Below are positions 1 through 11,452 of a DNA stretch of 64,000 nucleotides, piece after piece (the first letter of the stretch is position 1; each line of letters opens with the position of its first letter). The stretch spans positions 32,801,596 to 32,865,595 of the forward strand of contig NC_092115.1 of NCBI RefSeq assembly GCF_045679555.1, read 5' to 3'. The translations under genes were made by a program, and so were the position numbers. This stretch comes from Salvelinus alpinus. Lineage: Eukaryota > Chordata > Actinopteri > Salmoniformes > Salmonidae. The notes under the pieces were generated by a model. It was not told where the DNA came from, did not search any database, and worked only from the letters and a program-made list of their open reading frames with translations.

Positions 1-263
1 AAATAATGCAAAAACAAAGTGTTGGAGAAGAAAGTAAAAGTGCAATATGTGCCATGTAAGAAAGCTAAGTTTAAGTTCCTTGCTCAGAACATGAGAACAT
101 ATGAAAGCTGGTGGTTCCTTTTAACATGAGTCTTCAATATTCCCAGGTAAGAAGTTTTAGGTTGTAGTTATTATAGGAATTATAGGACTATTTCTCTCTA
201 TACGATTTGTATTTCATATACCTTTGACTATTGGATGTTCTTATAGGCACTTTAGTATTGCCA

Positions 264-463
264 GTGTAACAGTATAGCTTCCATCCCTCTCCTCGCTGCT
301 ACCTGGGCTCGAACCAGGAACACATTGACAACAGCCACCCTCGAAGCAGCGTTACCCATGCAAAGCAAGGGGAACAACTACTCCAAGTCTCAGAGCGAGT
401 GATGTTTGAGACGCTATTAGCGCGCACCCCGCTAACTAGCTAGCCATTTCACATCGGTTACAC
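264..463 (-). repeat. tRNA-like SINE or short inverted-repeat element
   Basis: A 200 bp segment bounded by GTGTAAC on the left and its inverse GTTACAC on the right. On the minus strand it carries a B-box-like GGTTCGAGCCC (305-315), as in a tRNA-derived SINE. It is non-coding. The family is not identified; the boundaries rest on the short inverted ends only. Confidence 0.45.
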
Positions 464-1534
464 CAGCCTAATCTCGGGAGTTGATAGGCTTGAATTCATA
501 AACAGCAGAGCTGCTGGCAAAACGCACGAAAGTGCTGTTTGAATGAATGCTTACGAGCCTGCTGGTGCCCACCATCGCTCAGTCAGACTGCTCTATCAAA
601 TCATAGACTTAATTATAACATAATAACACACAGAAATATGAGCCTTAGGTCATTAATATGGTCGAATCCGGAAACTATCATCTCGAAAACAAAACATTTA
701 TTCTTTCTGTGAAATACGGAACTGTTCCGTATTTTATCTAACGGGTGGCATCCATCAGTCTAAATATTCCTGTTACATTGCACAACCTTCAATGTTATGT
801 CATAATTACGTAGAATTCTGGCAAATTAGTTCGCAATGAGCCAGGTGGCCCAAACTGTTGCATATACCCTGACTCTGCGTGAAATGAACGTAAGAGAAGT
901 GACACAATTTCACCTGGTTAATATTGCCTGCTAACCTGGATTTCTTTTAGCTAAATATGCAGGTTTAAAAATATATACTTCTGTGTATTGATTTTAAGAA
1001 AGGCATTGATGTTTATGGTTAGGTACACGTTGGAGCAACGACAGTCCTTTTTCGCAAATGCGCACTGCATCGATTATATGCAACGCAGGACACGCTAGAT
1101 AAACTAGTAATATCATCAACCATGTGTAGTTATAACTAGTGATTATGATTGATTGATTGATTGTTTTTTACAAGATAAGTTTAATGCTAGCTAGCAACTT
1201 ACCTTGGCTTCTTACTGCATTTGCGTAACAGGCGGGCTCCTCGTGAGGCAGGTGGTTAGAGCGTTGGATTAGTTAACCGTAAGGTTGCAAGATTGAATCC
1301 CTGAGCTGACAAGGTAAAAATCTGTCATTCTGCCCCTGAACAAGGCAGTTAACCCACCGTTCCTAGGCCGTCATTGAATATAAGAATGTGTTCTTAACTG
1401 ACTTGCCTAGTTAAATAAAGGTGTAAAAAAATACATTTAATAAAATCGTCCAAAATTACCGATATCCAATTGTTATGAAAACTTGAAATCGGCCCTAATT
1501 AATCGGCCATTCCGATTAATCGGTCGACCTCTAG
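464..1534. repeat. hAT-like non-autonomous element carrying a SINE
   Basis: Non-coding AT-rich sequence followed by an HpaI-type SINE (1248-1427) and then the segment ending near 1534 with ATTAATCGGTCGACCTCTAG. From recall, this right end belongs to a very common salmonid hAT-like element that contains the same SINE. A short GATT tandem lies at 1148-1164. The left limit is uncertain and no transposase is present. Confidence 0.4.
1248..1427 (+). repeat. HpaI-type SINE (tRNA-derived)
   Basis: Begins with the tRNA-like GTGGTTAGAGCGTTGGA and B-box region AAGGTTGCAAGATTGAATCC. It continues through the diagnostic GTTAAC (HpaI) site and ends in the shared tail TTGCCTAGTTAAATAAAGG. This is a complete copy in plus orientation, a salmonid hallmark. 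An additional GTTAAC is created near its 5' end. Confidence 0.85.
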
Positions 1535-1906
1535 TTAGAACAGACCAAAAATGACTACAATTGCAATAGATTGCCATATATTACCTGTTAATGACCTAAA
1601 TTACTATAGATTCCGGTAATTTTAGTAAATTGCTGGTAGCTTTGCAACCCTAACTCTATATGACAATAATCGTTGGAATGGTTGGAATGTCTGACCCTGG
1701 GAGAATCTGGCAGGATTCACAGGAATCAGTCAACTGGCAACCAGAGGTTACTGGCATCACTTTCTCAGGTGCAACCTACAACTATTGTGTCCTTGAGCAA
1801 GGCAGGTCTTTACCCGCCCGGCCTAACCAGGTGCTGCCCTACAGCTGACCCTTTACTGCTCCCAGCAGTGTGGCGTGTCAGTGGGGCCAGTGCGGTCCGC
1901 TATGTA

Positions 1907-2890
1907 CAGTGCATTCAGAAACTATTCAGACCCCTTTAAATAGTTTTTTCACCTCATCAATCTACACACAATACCCCATAATGACAAAGCAAAAACAGTT
2001 TTTTAGACATTTTTGCTAATTTATTACAAATAAAAGACTGAAATATTACATTTACATAAATATTCAGACACTTTACTCAGTACTTTGCTGAAGCATCTTT
2101 GGCAGCGATTACAGCCTCGAGTCATCTTGGGTATGACGTTACAAGCTTGGCACACCTGTATTTGGGGAGTTTCTCCCATTCTTCTCTGCAGATCCTCTCA
2201 AGCTCTGTCAGGTTGGATGGTGAGCGTCGCTGCACAGCTATTTTCAGGTCTCACGAGAGATGTTAGATCGGGTTCAAGTTCGGGCTCTGGCTGGGCCACT
2301 CAAGGACGTTCAGAGACTTGTCCCGAAGCCACTCCTGCGTTGTCTTGGCTGTGTACTTACGGTTGTTGTCCTGTTAGAAGGTGAATCTTCACCCCAGTCT
2401 GAGATCCTGAGTGCTCTGGAGCAGGTTTTCATGAAGGATCTCTCTGTACTTTGCTCCGTTCATATTTGCCTCAATCCTGACTAGTCTCCCAGTCCCTGCA
2501 GCTGAAAGAAATCCCCACAGCATGATGCTGCCACCACCATGCTTCACCGTAGGGATGGTGACAGGTTTCCTCCAGAAGTGGCCAAAGAGTTCAATCTTGG
2601 TTTCATCAGACCAGAGAATCCTGTTTCTCATGGTCTGAGAGGCCTTAAAGTGCCTTTTGGCAAACTCCAAGTGGGCTGTCATATGCCTTTTAATGAGGAG
2701 TGGCTTCTGTCTGGCCACTCTACCACAAAGACCTGATTGGTGGAGTGCTGCAGAGATGGTTGTCCTTCTGGAGGGTTCTCCCATCTCCACAGAGGAACTC
2801 TGGCGCTCTGTCAGAGTGACCATCGGGTTCTTGGTCACCTTTAAACTAGGAAAAGAGATTCTTAATCTTAGACTTGGGACCACACAGCCA
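1907..2890 (-). mobile_element. Tc1-like transposon remnant, family A
   Basis: The left end is CAGTGCATTCAGAAAC preceded by TA (1905-1906), matching the ends of the copy at 47279-48527. The minus strand encodes a transposase segment (about 2389-2883) with the Tc1-type SDETK motif, which holds a catalytic Asp, and a KHGGGS block. The amino-terminal DNA-binding domain and right inverted repeat are missing, so the element is truncated and cannot be autonomous. Confidence 0.8.
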
Positions 2891-3984
2891 CTCCACTGAA
2901 TAGCAGGCTAATGATTGCTTTGCAATGCTTGCAGGTAACCACTGAATCCTTCCAAACCACTCATTGTTGAATTTGTGATTTCCTACTTGTTGTGTAATGT
3001 TTATGTCCAATAGCCCAGGAGCACCGATACATTTTATCTATAATTTCTCTTCATTATTTCTCTTCATATGACAAGGATTAAAAAGGATTTGCCAGTAGAT
3101 TGTCGACTTGATTCATGATGATGTCTGCTAGCTAAGATTTTGAAAGTGTGATGTTAACATGATCAGTCCAATCAAAGCTACTGTAGATATAACGTGATTT
3201 GATGTAATTCTATCTGTGGCCAATGACCTTGAGCCTTCTTGGATGGGCACTTCTAATGCAACTCTATGGTAGCACTCAAGGGGGTTGAATTTTCGAGCTC
3301 TACCCATAGTGTCCCCATTAGTGACAGAACACTGAGCCAATCAAGGCGCAACGCTCCGTATTTTACGCTGGCTTGCCCCACCACCACACAAAGCACTGAG
3401 GTAGGCTGAAACACCTGCATTTTGGAGCCTCCTTACGCTTCGAACACACCAACAGCGTCATTGCACAAAATAGTACACAGCATCATCTGAATATGTATGC
3501 AACAAAAGTTCAACATTCACCTTCTGCTACCATTTCTGTCAAGCCGTCTACGCATACAGTTTGACACATACATTCGATAAATCCAACGTTTGCACCACTA
3601 GGCAAGCGCAGCGTTTCATTGGAAATTAATGTCATTCTGGTGTACCAAAATGCAATGACGCTGTTGGTGTGATCGAAGCGTTACTCAGGAAAACAAAAAA
3701 GAGACCATGTTTGTATGCGGCTTTATTAACTTAATGATATATATTTTTTACATTGTTTGCAAACTGATATGTGACATGTATTAATGCCAAAATAACATGC
3801 AAAACAGGCAAGCCTAAAAAAAAAAGATTTTGTATTTCTTTTATGTGGGGCTCAAAACAGGTGAATGACGAGTCGCCACTAAGCACAATAGATGCATAAT
3901 CTTATAATTTAGTCCTGTCATTTAAATGTCTACAAGTAGACCAGCTATTGAAGCAGAGACACAAAATAAAGAAAGCATTTTTAG
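2891..3984. other. Intergenic sequence, nothing recognised
   Basis: AT-rich sequence with scattered short open frames that lack splice sites or recognisable domains. I see no gene, RNA or clear repeat boundary here. Confidence 0.5.
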
Positions 3985-5438
3985 CGTATGAGTGAGAAAG
4001 TGGCCATATGCCCCACGCTCCTCTCAATTTACATCAACAACATAGCTCTGGCAGTAGGAAGCTCTCTCATCCATTTAAATGCAGATGATACAGTATTATA
4101 CTCAACTGGCCCCTTCCTGGATTTTGTGTTAAACACTACAACAAAGCTTTCTCTGCCCTAAACCTTGTCCTGAACACCACCAAAACAAAGGTCATGTGGT
4201 TTGGTAAGAAGAATGCCCCTCACCCCACAGGAGTGATTACTACCTCTGATGGTTTAGAGCTTGAGGTAGTCAAGCTCTAAAGTTTGAGTGTTTGGCGAGA
4301 TGGTACACTGTCCTTCTCTCAGCACATATCAAAGCTGAAGACGAAATATTTTTTTAAGATGTTTTAAATGTAAGCTTTATTTAACTAGGCAAGTCATTTA
4401 AGAACAAATTCTTATTTACAATGACATCCTACTGGGGAACAGTGGATTAACTGCCTTGTTCAGAACAACAGATTACCTTGTCAGCTCGGGGATTCAACCC
4501 AGCAACCTTTCGGTTATTGGCCCAGCTCTAACCAATAGGCTACCTGCCACCCCTTAAGTTAAATCTAGAATTGGTTTCCTCTATTTTAATCGCTCCTCTT
4601 TCACCCCAGCTGCCAAACTAACCGTGATTCAGAAGACCATCCTACCCATGCTAGATTACGGAGACGTCATTTATAGATCGGCAGGTAAGAGTGCTTTCGA
4701 GCGGCTAGATGTTCTTTACCATTCGGACATCAGATTTGCCACCATTGCTCCTCAAAGGACACATCACTGCACTCTACTTCTCTGTAAACTGGTTATCTCT
4801 GTATACCCTTCGCAAGACCCACTGGTTGATGCTCATTTATAAAACCCTCTTAGGCCTCACTCCCCCCTATCTGAGATATCTACTTCAGCCCTCATCCTCC
4901 ACATATAACACCCATTCTGCCAGTCACATTCTGTTAAAAGTCCCCAAAGCACACACATCCCTGGGTCGCTCCTCTTTTCAGTTCACTGCAGCTAGCAACT
5001 GGAATGAGCTGCAACAAACACTCAAACACCAAAACACTCAAATTCAAAGACTCATTTAAGGACACTCTTACTGACAGTTGTGGCTGCTTTGCGTGATGTA
5101 TTGTTGTCTACCTTCTTGCCCTTTGTGCTGCTGTCTGTGCCCAATAATGTTTGTACCATGTTTTGTTCTGCTGCCATATTGTGTTGCTACCATGTTGTTG
5201 TCATGTTGTGTTACTACCATGCTGTGTTGTCATGTGTTGCTACCATGCTATGTTGTCATCTTAGGCCTCTCTTTATGTAGTGTTGTGTCTCTTGTGTGAT
5301 GTATTGTTTTGTCCTATATTTTTATTTAATTTATTTATATATTTAATCCCAGCCCCCTTCCCGCATGAGGCCTTTTGGTAGGCCGTCATTGTAAATAAGA
5401 ATTTGTTCTTAACTGACTTGCTTAGTTAAATAAAGGTT
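3985..5438 (+). mobile_element. RSg-1-like LINE, 3' half, interrupted by a SINE
   Basis: Remnant of a non-LTR reverse transcriptase. Around 4080 the translation gives the NADDTVLYS catalytic block (normally A/F-A-D-D). The carboxy-terminal RT region continues from 4624 to 5059 after a SINE insertion at 4368-4556. The 3' UTR ends with GGCCGTCATTG and TTAAATAAAGG, the same tail as the HpaI SINEs in this window, which fits mobilisation of the SINE by LINE machinery. The copy is 5'-truncated, frameshifted and inactive. The RSg-1 name is from recall of the salmonid family. Confidence 0.65.
4368..4556 (-). repeat. HpaI-type SINE inserted in the RSg-1-like LINE
   Basis: Reverse complement of the HpaI SINE. 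It begins at the tail (TTTATTTAACTAGGCAAGTC) and ends at the tRNA-like head (CCTGCCACCCC). LINE sequence resumes directly after it at AAGTTAAATCTAG. The GTTAAC site is mutated to GATTAAC. Confidence 0.8.
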
Positions 5439-5444
5439 TATATA

Positions 5445-6196
5445 CACTGCTCAAAAAAATAAAGGGAACACTTAAACAACACAATGTAACTCCAAGTCAA
5501 TCACACTTCTGTGAAATCAAACTGTCCACTTAGGAAGCAACACTGATTGACAATACATTTCACATGCTGTTGTGCAAATGGAATAGACAAAAGGTGGAAA
5601 TTATAGGCAATTAGCAAGACACCCCCAATAAAGGAGTGATTCTGCAGGTGGTGACCACAGACCACTTCTCAGTTCCTATGCTTCCTGGCTGATGTTTTGG
5701 TCACTTTTGAATGCTGGCGGTGCTCTCACTCTAGTGGTAGCATGAGACGGAGTCTACAACCCACACAAGTGGCTCAGGTAGTGCAGCTCATCCAGGATGG
5801 CACATCAATGCGAGCTGTGGCAAGAAGGTTTGCTGTGTCTGTCAGCGTAGTGTCCAGAGCATGGAGGCGCTACCAGGAGACAGGCCAGTACATCAGGAGA
5901 CGTGGAGGAGGCCGTAGGAGGGCAACAACCCAGCAGCAGGACCGCTACCTCCGCCTTTGTGCAAGGAGGAGCACTGCCAGAGCCCTGCAAAATGACCTCC
6001 AGCACTCCTTTATTGAGGGTGTCTTGCTAATTGCCTATAATTTCCACCTTTTGTCTATTCCATTTGCACAACAGCATGTGAAATTTATTGTCAATCAGTG
6101 TTGCTTCCTAAGTGGACAGTTTGATTTCACAGAAGTGTGATTGACTTGGAGTTACATTGTGTTGTTTAAGTGTTCCCTTTATTTTTTTGAGCAGTG
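5445..6196 (+). mobile_element. Foldback Tc1-like element with ~194 bp arms
   Basis: Two nearly identical inverted arms (5445-5638 and 6003-6196) start CACTGCTCAAAAAAATAAAG and are flanked by TA on both sides. Between them lies an open frame (5697-6005, running on to 6140) encoding the amino-terminal helix-turn-helix part of a Tc1-like transposase, with [20 protein letters not shown] as the recognition-helix region. The DDE catalytic domain is absent, so this is an internally deleted, non-autonomous copy that could still bind or be mobilised by a full-length relative. Confidence 0.85.
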
Positions 6197-6209
6197 TATA
6201 TATGTGTGT

Positions 6210-6563
6210 ATGAATGTATGCTATGTCCCTTCGGTTTCTATTCGTGGAATTCTCCGTCCACTGTCCAAGAAGCGCGCCCCCATCACCAGTCACGTGGTTG
6301 GTTAGGGTGCACCTACGTCACCAGAGTCAGATTTGTGAAGAATAAGCAGACAGGAGAACGAGCCCGAGGTGCGGCACTTTATATCGCATCGTCCTTTCAT
6401 AAAAAGAGAACAGATAATCTGTTCAATATTTTAGAGACCCAATGCCAGGTCCCACCCAAGCACTGTCCCCAAATGGAGAGAATAACAACGACATCATCCC
6501 AACGGACGGATCCAACTGCATTCCTTACAGAAAAAATACAGTGCGAGGAGAGCGCGCCTACAG
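6210..6563 (+). promoter_or_regulatory. Probable mapre3 promoter and 5' non-coding exon
   Basis: GC-richer stretch with a CACGTG E-box (6291-6296) and a CRE-like TACGTCA (6314-6320). It ends in a good splice donor, CAG|GTAAAT, at 6563/6564. The mapre3 start codon lies 8 bases inside the next exon (acceptor TTTTGCAG ending at 8407), so an upstream non-coding exon is required; this is the best candidate. The transcription start is not visible and the call is inference. Confidence 0.35.
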
Positions 6564-8406
6564 GTAAATCTGTGCAAATGCCGCATTTGCTGTGGCTTCA
6601 TAGCAAGGCTTTGAGCAATAATAAGGTTGCTGCAAAACTCTGAACATTTGTTTCACGAGCATTGGATTTTTCCACGCCATCGGCTCGCTCCTTTTCAATT
6701 CTGTTACAATGTATCAGCTCGTGCATAACGTTGGATGTATTTCCTTCTTGGTGACTGTTTCTTGACCATGGCGTAAATTGTCTTGAGGAGGCCCCTGCAA
6801 GTTCACAATAATGCCAAAGCGAAATCGGTGACATTTAAACATAAATAACACACATTGTCTGGCCAGTTGGAAATGGGAACGCTGTGGAAAAAAACTAGCA
6901 AGTTAGCTTGCTTCATTGTCAAATACAGTCACTGTCTTGACTGTAATGATAGCAATAGCTGCTAGAATATTCTTGTTGGCCCTACGCTACCTAATCATGT
7001 GTTCTGGGAAAAGGGGCACCGTTACTGTTTTAGCTATTCCGTTTATTTTATGACATGGTTTTAAACCCAGGCTGTTCAAATGATAAACTCGTTTGTGTGG
7101 GTCAAGTAGAGCCAATGAGCGAACAAAGCTAGCAGTACATCCGCTTTGTTGACACGAGAACGGCTGTCCGATTGTCTGTCTCAGTGCGCAATCAATGAAA
7201 GAGGATAGTTGGAAACCGAAATCTTGTCAGTTTTTGCCATTCATGTTTAGGGTTTAGCTGTTAGGATGTTGACTATGCGCTTGATGTAATTGTAGACTAA
7301 CGTTAGCTGTTACCATATTTCTATCAAATGGGAATGCATTGTCCGTCGCATTATAGCCAGCCCTCCGTATCAGTGACAAACGATTTAAACTCATTAGCTG
7401 AATGTTTGCACTTAGAATGGTGGAGCGATAGATAGTGGTAGACATTTGGCTCATGTGTCCTAAGCACCAGGCCCGTTATTTTTTCGGATACCCATTTGAG
7501 AATATAATATGTTGCAACAGCAATTCAGGTCTTACATTTTGACATTATATGCTCCAGCCTGCCTCATCATTAGAATGAAAATATTAAAAATACCAAAGCT
7601 GTGAAAAACGTATTTTTTTTGCTGCACTTTACAAGGCTTTTGCATAATGTAGGCTACACATAAAGACCATTTTTGCATTTACTGTGAAGGGTGATCAACA
7701 GTTTCAAACATTTGTTGGCAGTCATCACTTTCATGTCACTTTGCTCTGTTGATGTTTCTGAAGATAACATCTCAACTCTTCATTATGAAAATGGATGAGA
7801 AAAAAACAAAAACTCAATCTGCTCCTCCTCATCCCATATAGATGTTGTGCTACACCCATTCTCAAACTCCTGTTATGAGTGTGTTTACAAGAGTCGATAG
7901 TCTGCATACATTTCAGCTAAATTGGGCATCCCGGTCTTATAACCGCATTACTAACATGTTATTACATTACTGAACCTAACATGGGATATGCATGGAGATA
8001 AATTGTAATAGATGTTGTTAAGCAATTTGACAGTGGAAATTGGTTGGAATGAAAATCAGCATACACACTGATCTCACATAATTTGATTTGAGACCAGTGT
8101 GCTTTTATTTCGTTACTAGTAGCTCTGTTTATAGGCGTAGGTTTACTGGCTTGCTGTCGAGTTTCTCCTTGATGGTTTGTATTGTTGTTATCTGCCTTGC
8201 GTCATCTTTGCTACTGCATCACTTTACATTTAATGTTAGTAGTTGAAAATTATATGGTGGCTTTTATCTGTTGGTCAACAATTGTGTGTACAGAACATGT
8301 TGGCTAACCATTCTGTAAAAGAGATTACAAAAAAATCCTTATTTTGAGATTGTTTTGGAGAAAGTGAATTGTAACTGACTGCTTAGTGCCTTTTCTGTCT
8401 TTTGCA
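6564..8406 (+). other. Probable mapre3 intron 1
   Basis: AT-rich non-coding sequence between the proposed first-exon donor and the acceptor before the mapre3 start codon. I see no clear transposon ends and no conserved reading frame in it. Confidence 0.4.
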
Positions 8407-8407
8407 G

Positions 8408-8535
8408 TTGGGGAATGGCGGTCAACGTATATTCTACCTCAATAACCCAGGAGACTATGAGCAGGCATGACATCACTGCCTGGGTTAACGATCTTCTCGG
8501 TCTGAACTACACTAAAGTGGAGCAGCTCTCCTCAG
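8408..8535 (+). CDS. mapre3: mapre3 first coding exon (residues 1-40)
   Basis: Preceded by a TTTTGCAG acceptor, with 7 untranslated bases before the ATG at 8415. It encodes MAVNVYSTS and the first CH-domain helix. The donor CAG|GTAAGA is strong, and Gly41 is split after its first base. Confidence 0.88.
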
Positions 8536-11452
8536 GTAAGAATAATTACCCTGTTAACCTTGCCGCAAACTGTTCTTCCTTCCAGACCCAAGGACCTCAT
8601 TATGGGCTCAGGATATAGGCCTAGCATAGAAAGGGAGATGCAGGATGAAAGGAAGAGAGATGCAGTATTGGAAGGGAGAGATATGTCCATGCTTTTCCTC
8701 TGTTCCACACTAAGCTTCTGCTAATGACCTGGTAATAGGTATAGTAATGTGTATTGTCAAAGAAACCTGGTGTAAACCTAACCCTGCTCCTAACCTATCC
8801 GTGCTCTGACAGAGAAAACGGACAGTGCTATTAATACAACTAGTTTGCGCACTTGCTGTGGCTACCATGCCATGCTGCCCCAAGTAATCCAATCTCTGCT
8901 GAACCACACACAGTCCTGTAGCAAGGTGTGCTAATGGTACTATTTTGATGTTATAGCTGCTTGTCACTTCCAGCGCTCTCAAGCCTGTTGTGTCTGGTCT
9001 GCCGTATGTAGTGTTGTGCACAGGTTGGCTAATGTCAGTGCTGTGAAACATTTCGATCAAGCGTATGCCTGAAAAATATAATTTGTTCATTATCATTAGT
9101 TTCGAACCTGTATCAGAAGAGAAACAAATTGTAGTTTTGTGTCACATCTTCTGACGTGGTTTTGTTTTCATTCACTTGTAGGAGCGGCCTACTGCCAGTT
9201 CATGGATTTGCTCTTCCCTGGCTGCGTCAGTCTTAAGAAGGTTAAGTTCCAAGCTAAATTTGAGCATGAGTACATTCACAACTTCAAGCTGCTGCAGGCC
9301 TCCTTCAAGAGAATGAATGTGGACAAGGTGAGAGAATGAGGCTGAGTGAGTAGTGTCTTGACGGGACCTACTGTAGCTACTTATAACAGTTTACCATTAG
9401 ATATGGCTTTTCTTTAGTTACTATGGCTAGCCCAGGCTATATTTGATTGAACAAACACACACACACACACTCACTTTGCTCCTAAAAAATATTTTTAAAT
9501 GAATGTGTCATATCACGTGAAGTGCAGATTATAAAACGAGTACCCCAATTTTTGGTTCTTGATCATTTCTTTCCACTTCTCTATGAAGATTATTCCTGTG
9601 GAAAAGCTGGTGAAAGCTAGATTTCAGGACAACCTTGACTTCATCCAGTGGTTCAAGAGGTTCTTTGACGCCAACTACGACGGTAAAGATTACGACCCAC
9701 TTCAGGCCAGACAGGGTCAGGATGCCATCCCCCCACCTGACCCCGGTGAGCAGATCTTCAACCTGCCAAAGAAGTCTCAACACCACGCAGCCAGCTCCCC
9801 CACTGCAGGTAAGAAGACCAGCCGCCTGAGGGGTATAATAGAAAGCAGGATCAATGAGTTAGCCAGTTTACTTGCCTAAATACTCTGAAATAACAGTTTA
9901 TTTTTGAGAAAGATCAACTTGAAATGGGTATGGTCTAATTGACTTGACAACCAAAAAGAAAGTGTAGCTTTCTTATTAAACCAGAACATTTGTAGTTCAT
10001 TCTGGTAAGTTAGCTCTCCAGGAGTTTTGAAATAGGTGGTAGTGATGAGTAAGGTGGGGGGATGCCTGTAAGGAGGCTCTGTCCCCCTTTGGACTCAGGT
10101 GTTCAAAAATGCAAAAATCTCTAATTGCCATTTTTTGCAATCTCGAGCCTTAAATGATAACAAATAAAGTAAAAAAAGAGTTTACATAGTGGCGCAGCAA
10201 GTCCACAAGGTAGTGCAGCGCCCATCTTATATTATTTTGGAAGAACTCTGCATTGATTGTAGTATACCCCTCTGTAAAGCAGACATTGTTTACGTAGATT
10301 AGGAAACTGACTGACTAACCTATATTTGTGTTCAGGAGCCACCAAGGCGAGCGCAACAACGCCGAAACAAAACCCTTGCAGCCCCCATCCATCCTCCAGA
10401 CCCTCTTCAGCCAAAAGAATCCCAGTTGCAACGACAACTCCGGCCAAAGGAGAGCGGGAACTGGAAGCACAGGTCACATTGCTCAATGACCAGGTAAAAA
10501 GCCACTACTACTGCATCATAACAATTTCATATATACAAGTTACTACAACAACGTCATTATAACTTAATATATCTAAGTTGGTAAGATTTGTAAGAAAGAT
10601 GTGTATTGTTTTTGGCAGAACCAAAATGATAAGTAATTACAAACTGCCTTGAATGATAATTCCATAATCCTGATTTTACAAGGTTTAGATTACCAGAAAC
10701 ATGAAAAGGATCCGAGAAACAAGAAGTTGGGGATCAGAGGAGCAGCAGTGTATAACAGCAATAGTTTTATGATGGCGCACATGACCATTTGGATTTGATT
10801 GACAATAGAAAAATCATTAATACTGCAAAAACAGTTTACACACAGACAAATTTGTTGTTTAAAGTCAAATAACAAGATATGAAAGGAATATCAATTTGTC
10901 TGTCGCGTTGTGTGCAGGTGAACACATTAAAACTTGCACTGGAGGGGGTGGAGAAGGAGAGGGATTTTTACTTTGGAAAGCTGCGGGAGGTGGAAGTGCT
11001 GGCACAGGAGCAAGGTCAGGAGAGCGCACAGTTCGTGGAGAGGCTAATGGAGATCCTGTACTCTGCAGACGAACAGGTCAATCGGCTGTTATTGGCTCTT
11101 CAGTGATTATTCATAGGAGTTTCCCAAAGGGGATTGGGTGTGGGTTGTTGTTGTGCAACATTTGTTTTAGATTCTAGAATGTTCGTACTGGATTGGACAG
11201 TAAATATTTTGATTCTTGTTCTTTTCTAGGGAGATATTTTCTTTGTAATCACAGGCCTTTGTTTGATTATTTGATAAATTGATTTAGGTTACCTAATGCT
11301 GTTAATTACTTGAAAAGATCTATGGCGGCTGTTGCCCTAACATTTTGCTATGACCGCTTGTGTCCCCTTAGGAAGGCGCAGGAGAGGGAGAGGACGTGGA
11401 CCCAGGGGTCCATGAAGAGGAGGTTCCTGATGATCAGCAGGATGAGTACTGA
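8415..11452 (+). CDS. mapre3: mapre3-like EB microtubule plus-end binding protein
   Basis: Six coding exons (8415-8535, 9182-9327, 9589-9808, 10336-10493, 10918-11076, 11372-11452) join in frame to 294 codons; human EB1 and EB3 are about 270-280. EB proteins bind growing microtubule plus ends as dimers and recruit CAP-Gly and SxIP partners in the cytoplasm. An amino-terminal calponin-homology domain (about residues 14-116) includes [13 protein letters not shown] and [14 protein letters not shown] Ser/Pro/Thr-rich linker follows, then the coiled-coil EBH domain (exon 6, [12 protein letters not shown]) and an acidic tail ending DEY. The GEQIFN block after the CH domain resembles EB3 (GDQIFN) more than EB1, so I call mapre3; which salmonid ohnolog is not decidable. 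The start is the first ATG, encoding the canonical MAVNVYSTS. No disruptions were seen. Confidence 0.88.
9182..9327 (+). CDS. mapre3: mapre3 coding exon 2 (residues 41-89)
   Basis: Acceptor TTGTAG; donor AAG|GTGAGA. It encodes the core CH-domain segment with [13 protein letters not shown] and [16 protein letters not shown], near-identical to vertebrate EB proteins. Confidence 0.9.
9589..9808 (+). CDS. mapre3: mapre3 coding exon 3 (residues 90-162)
   Basis: Acceptor TATGAAG; donor CAG|GTAAGA. It completes the CH domain ([22 protein letters not shown]) and starts the linker with the EB3-like GEQIFN. An AC microsatellite lies in the preceding intron at 9453-9470. Confidence 0.9.
10336..10493 (+). 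CDS. mapre3: mapre3 coding exon 4 (residues 163-215, linker)
   Basis: Acceptor TGTTCAG; donor CAG|GTAAAA. It encodes the basic Ser/Thr/Pro-rich linker ending [12 protein letters not shown], which leads into the coiled coil. This is the least conserved part of the protein; the call rests on phase and position. Confidence 0.8.
10918..11076 (+). CDS. mapre3: mapre3 coding exon 5 (residues 216-268, EBH domain)
   Basis: Acceptor TGTGCAG. It encodes the EB-homology coiled coil ([20 protein letters not shown]), which dimerises and binds SxIP partners. The donor CAG|GTCAAT is weak; reading through it adds VNRLLLALQ and a stop. Confidence 0.88.
11372..11452 (+). CDS. mapre3: mapre3 last coding exon (residues 269-294)
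   Basis: Acceptor CCCTTAG. It encodes an acidic Glu/Asp-rich tail ending Gln-Gln-Asp-Glu-Tyr-stop. In EB proteins the terminal EEY/F-type motif binds CAP-Gly domains and CLIP-170; DEY is the EB3-type variant. Confidence 0.85.
   Translation, partial: EGAGEGEDVDPGVHEEEVPDDQQDEY

Noticed and set aside
5697..6140. 147-codon arginine-rich DNA-binding protein
   Set aside because: It lies between the inverted arms of a TA-flanked element and matches the amino-terminal domain of Tc1-like transposases; its last part is arm sequence.
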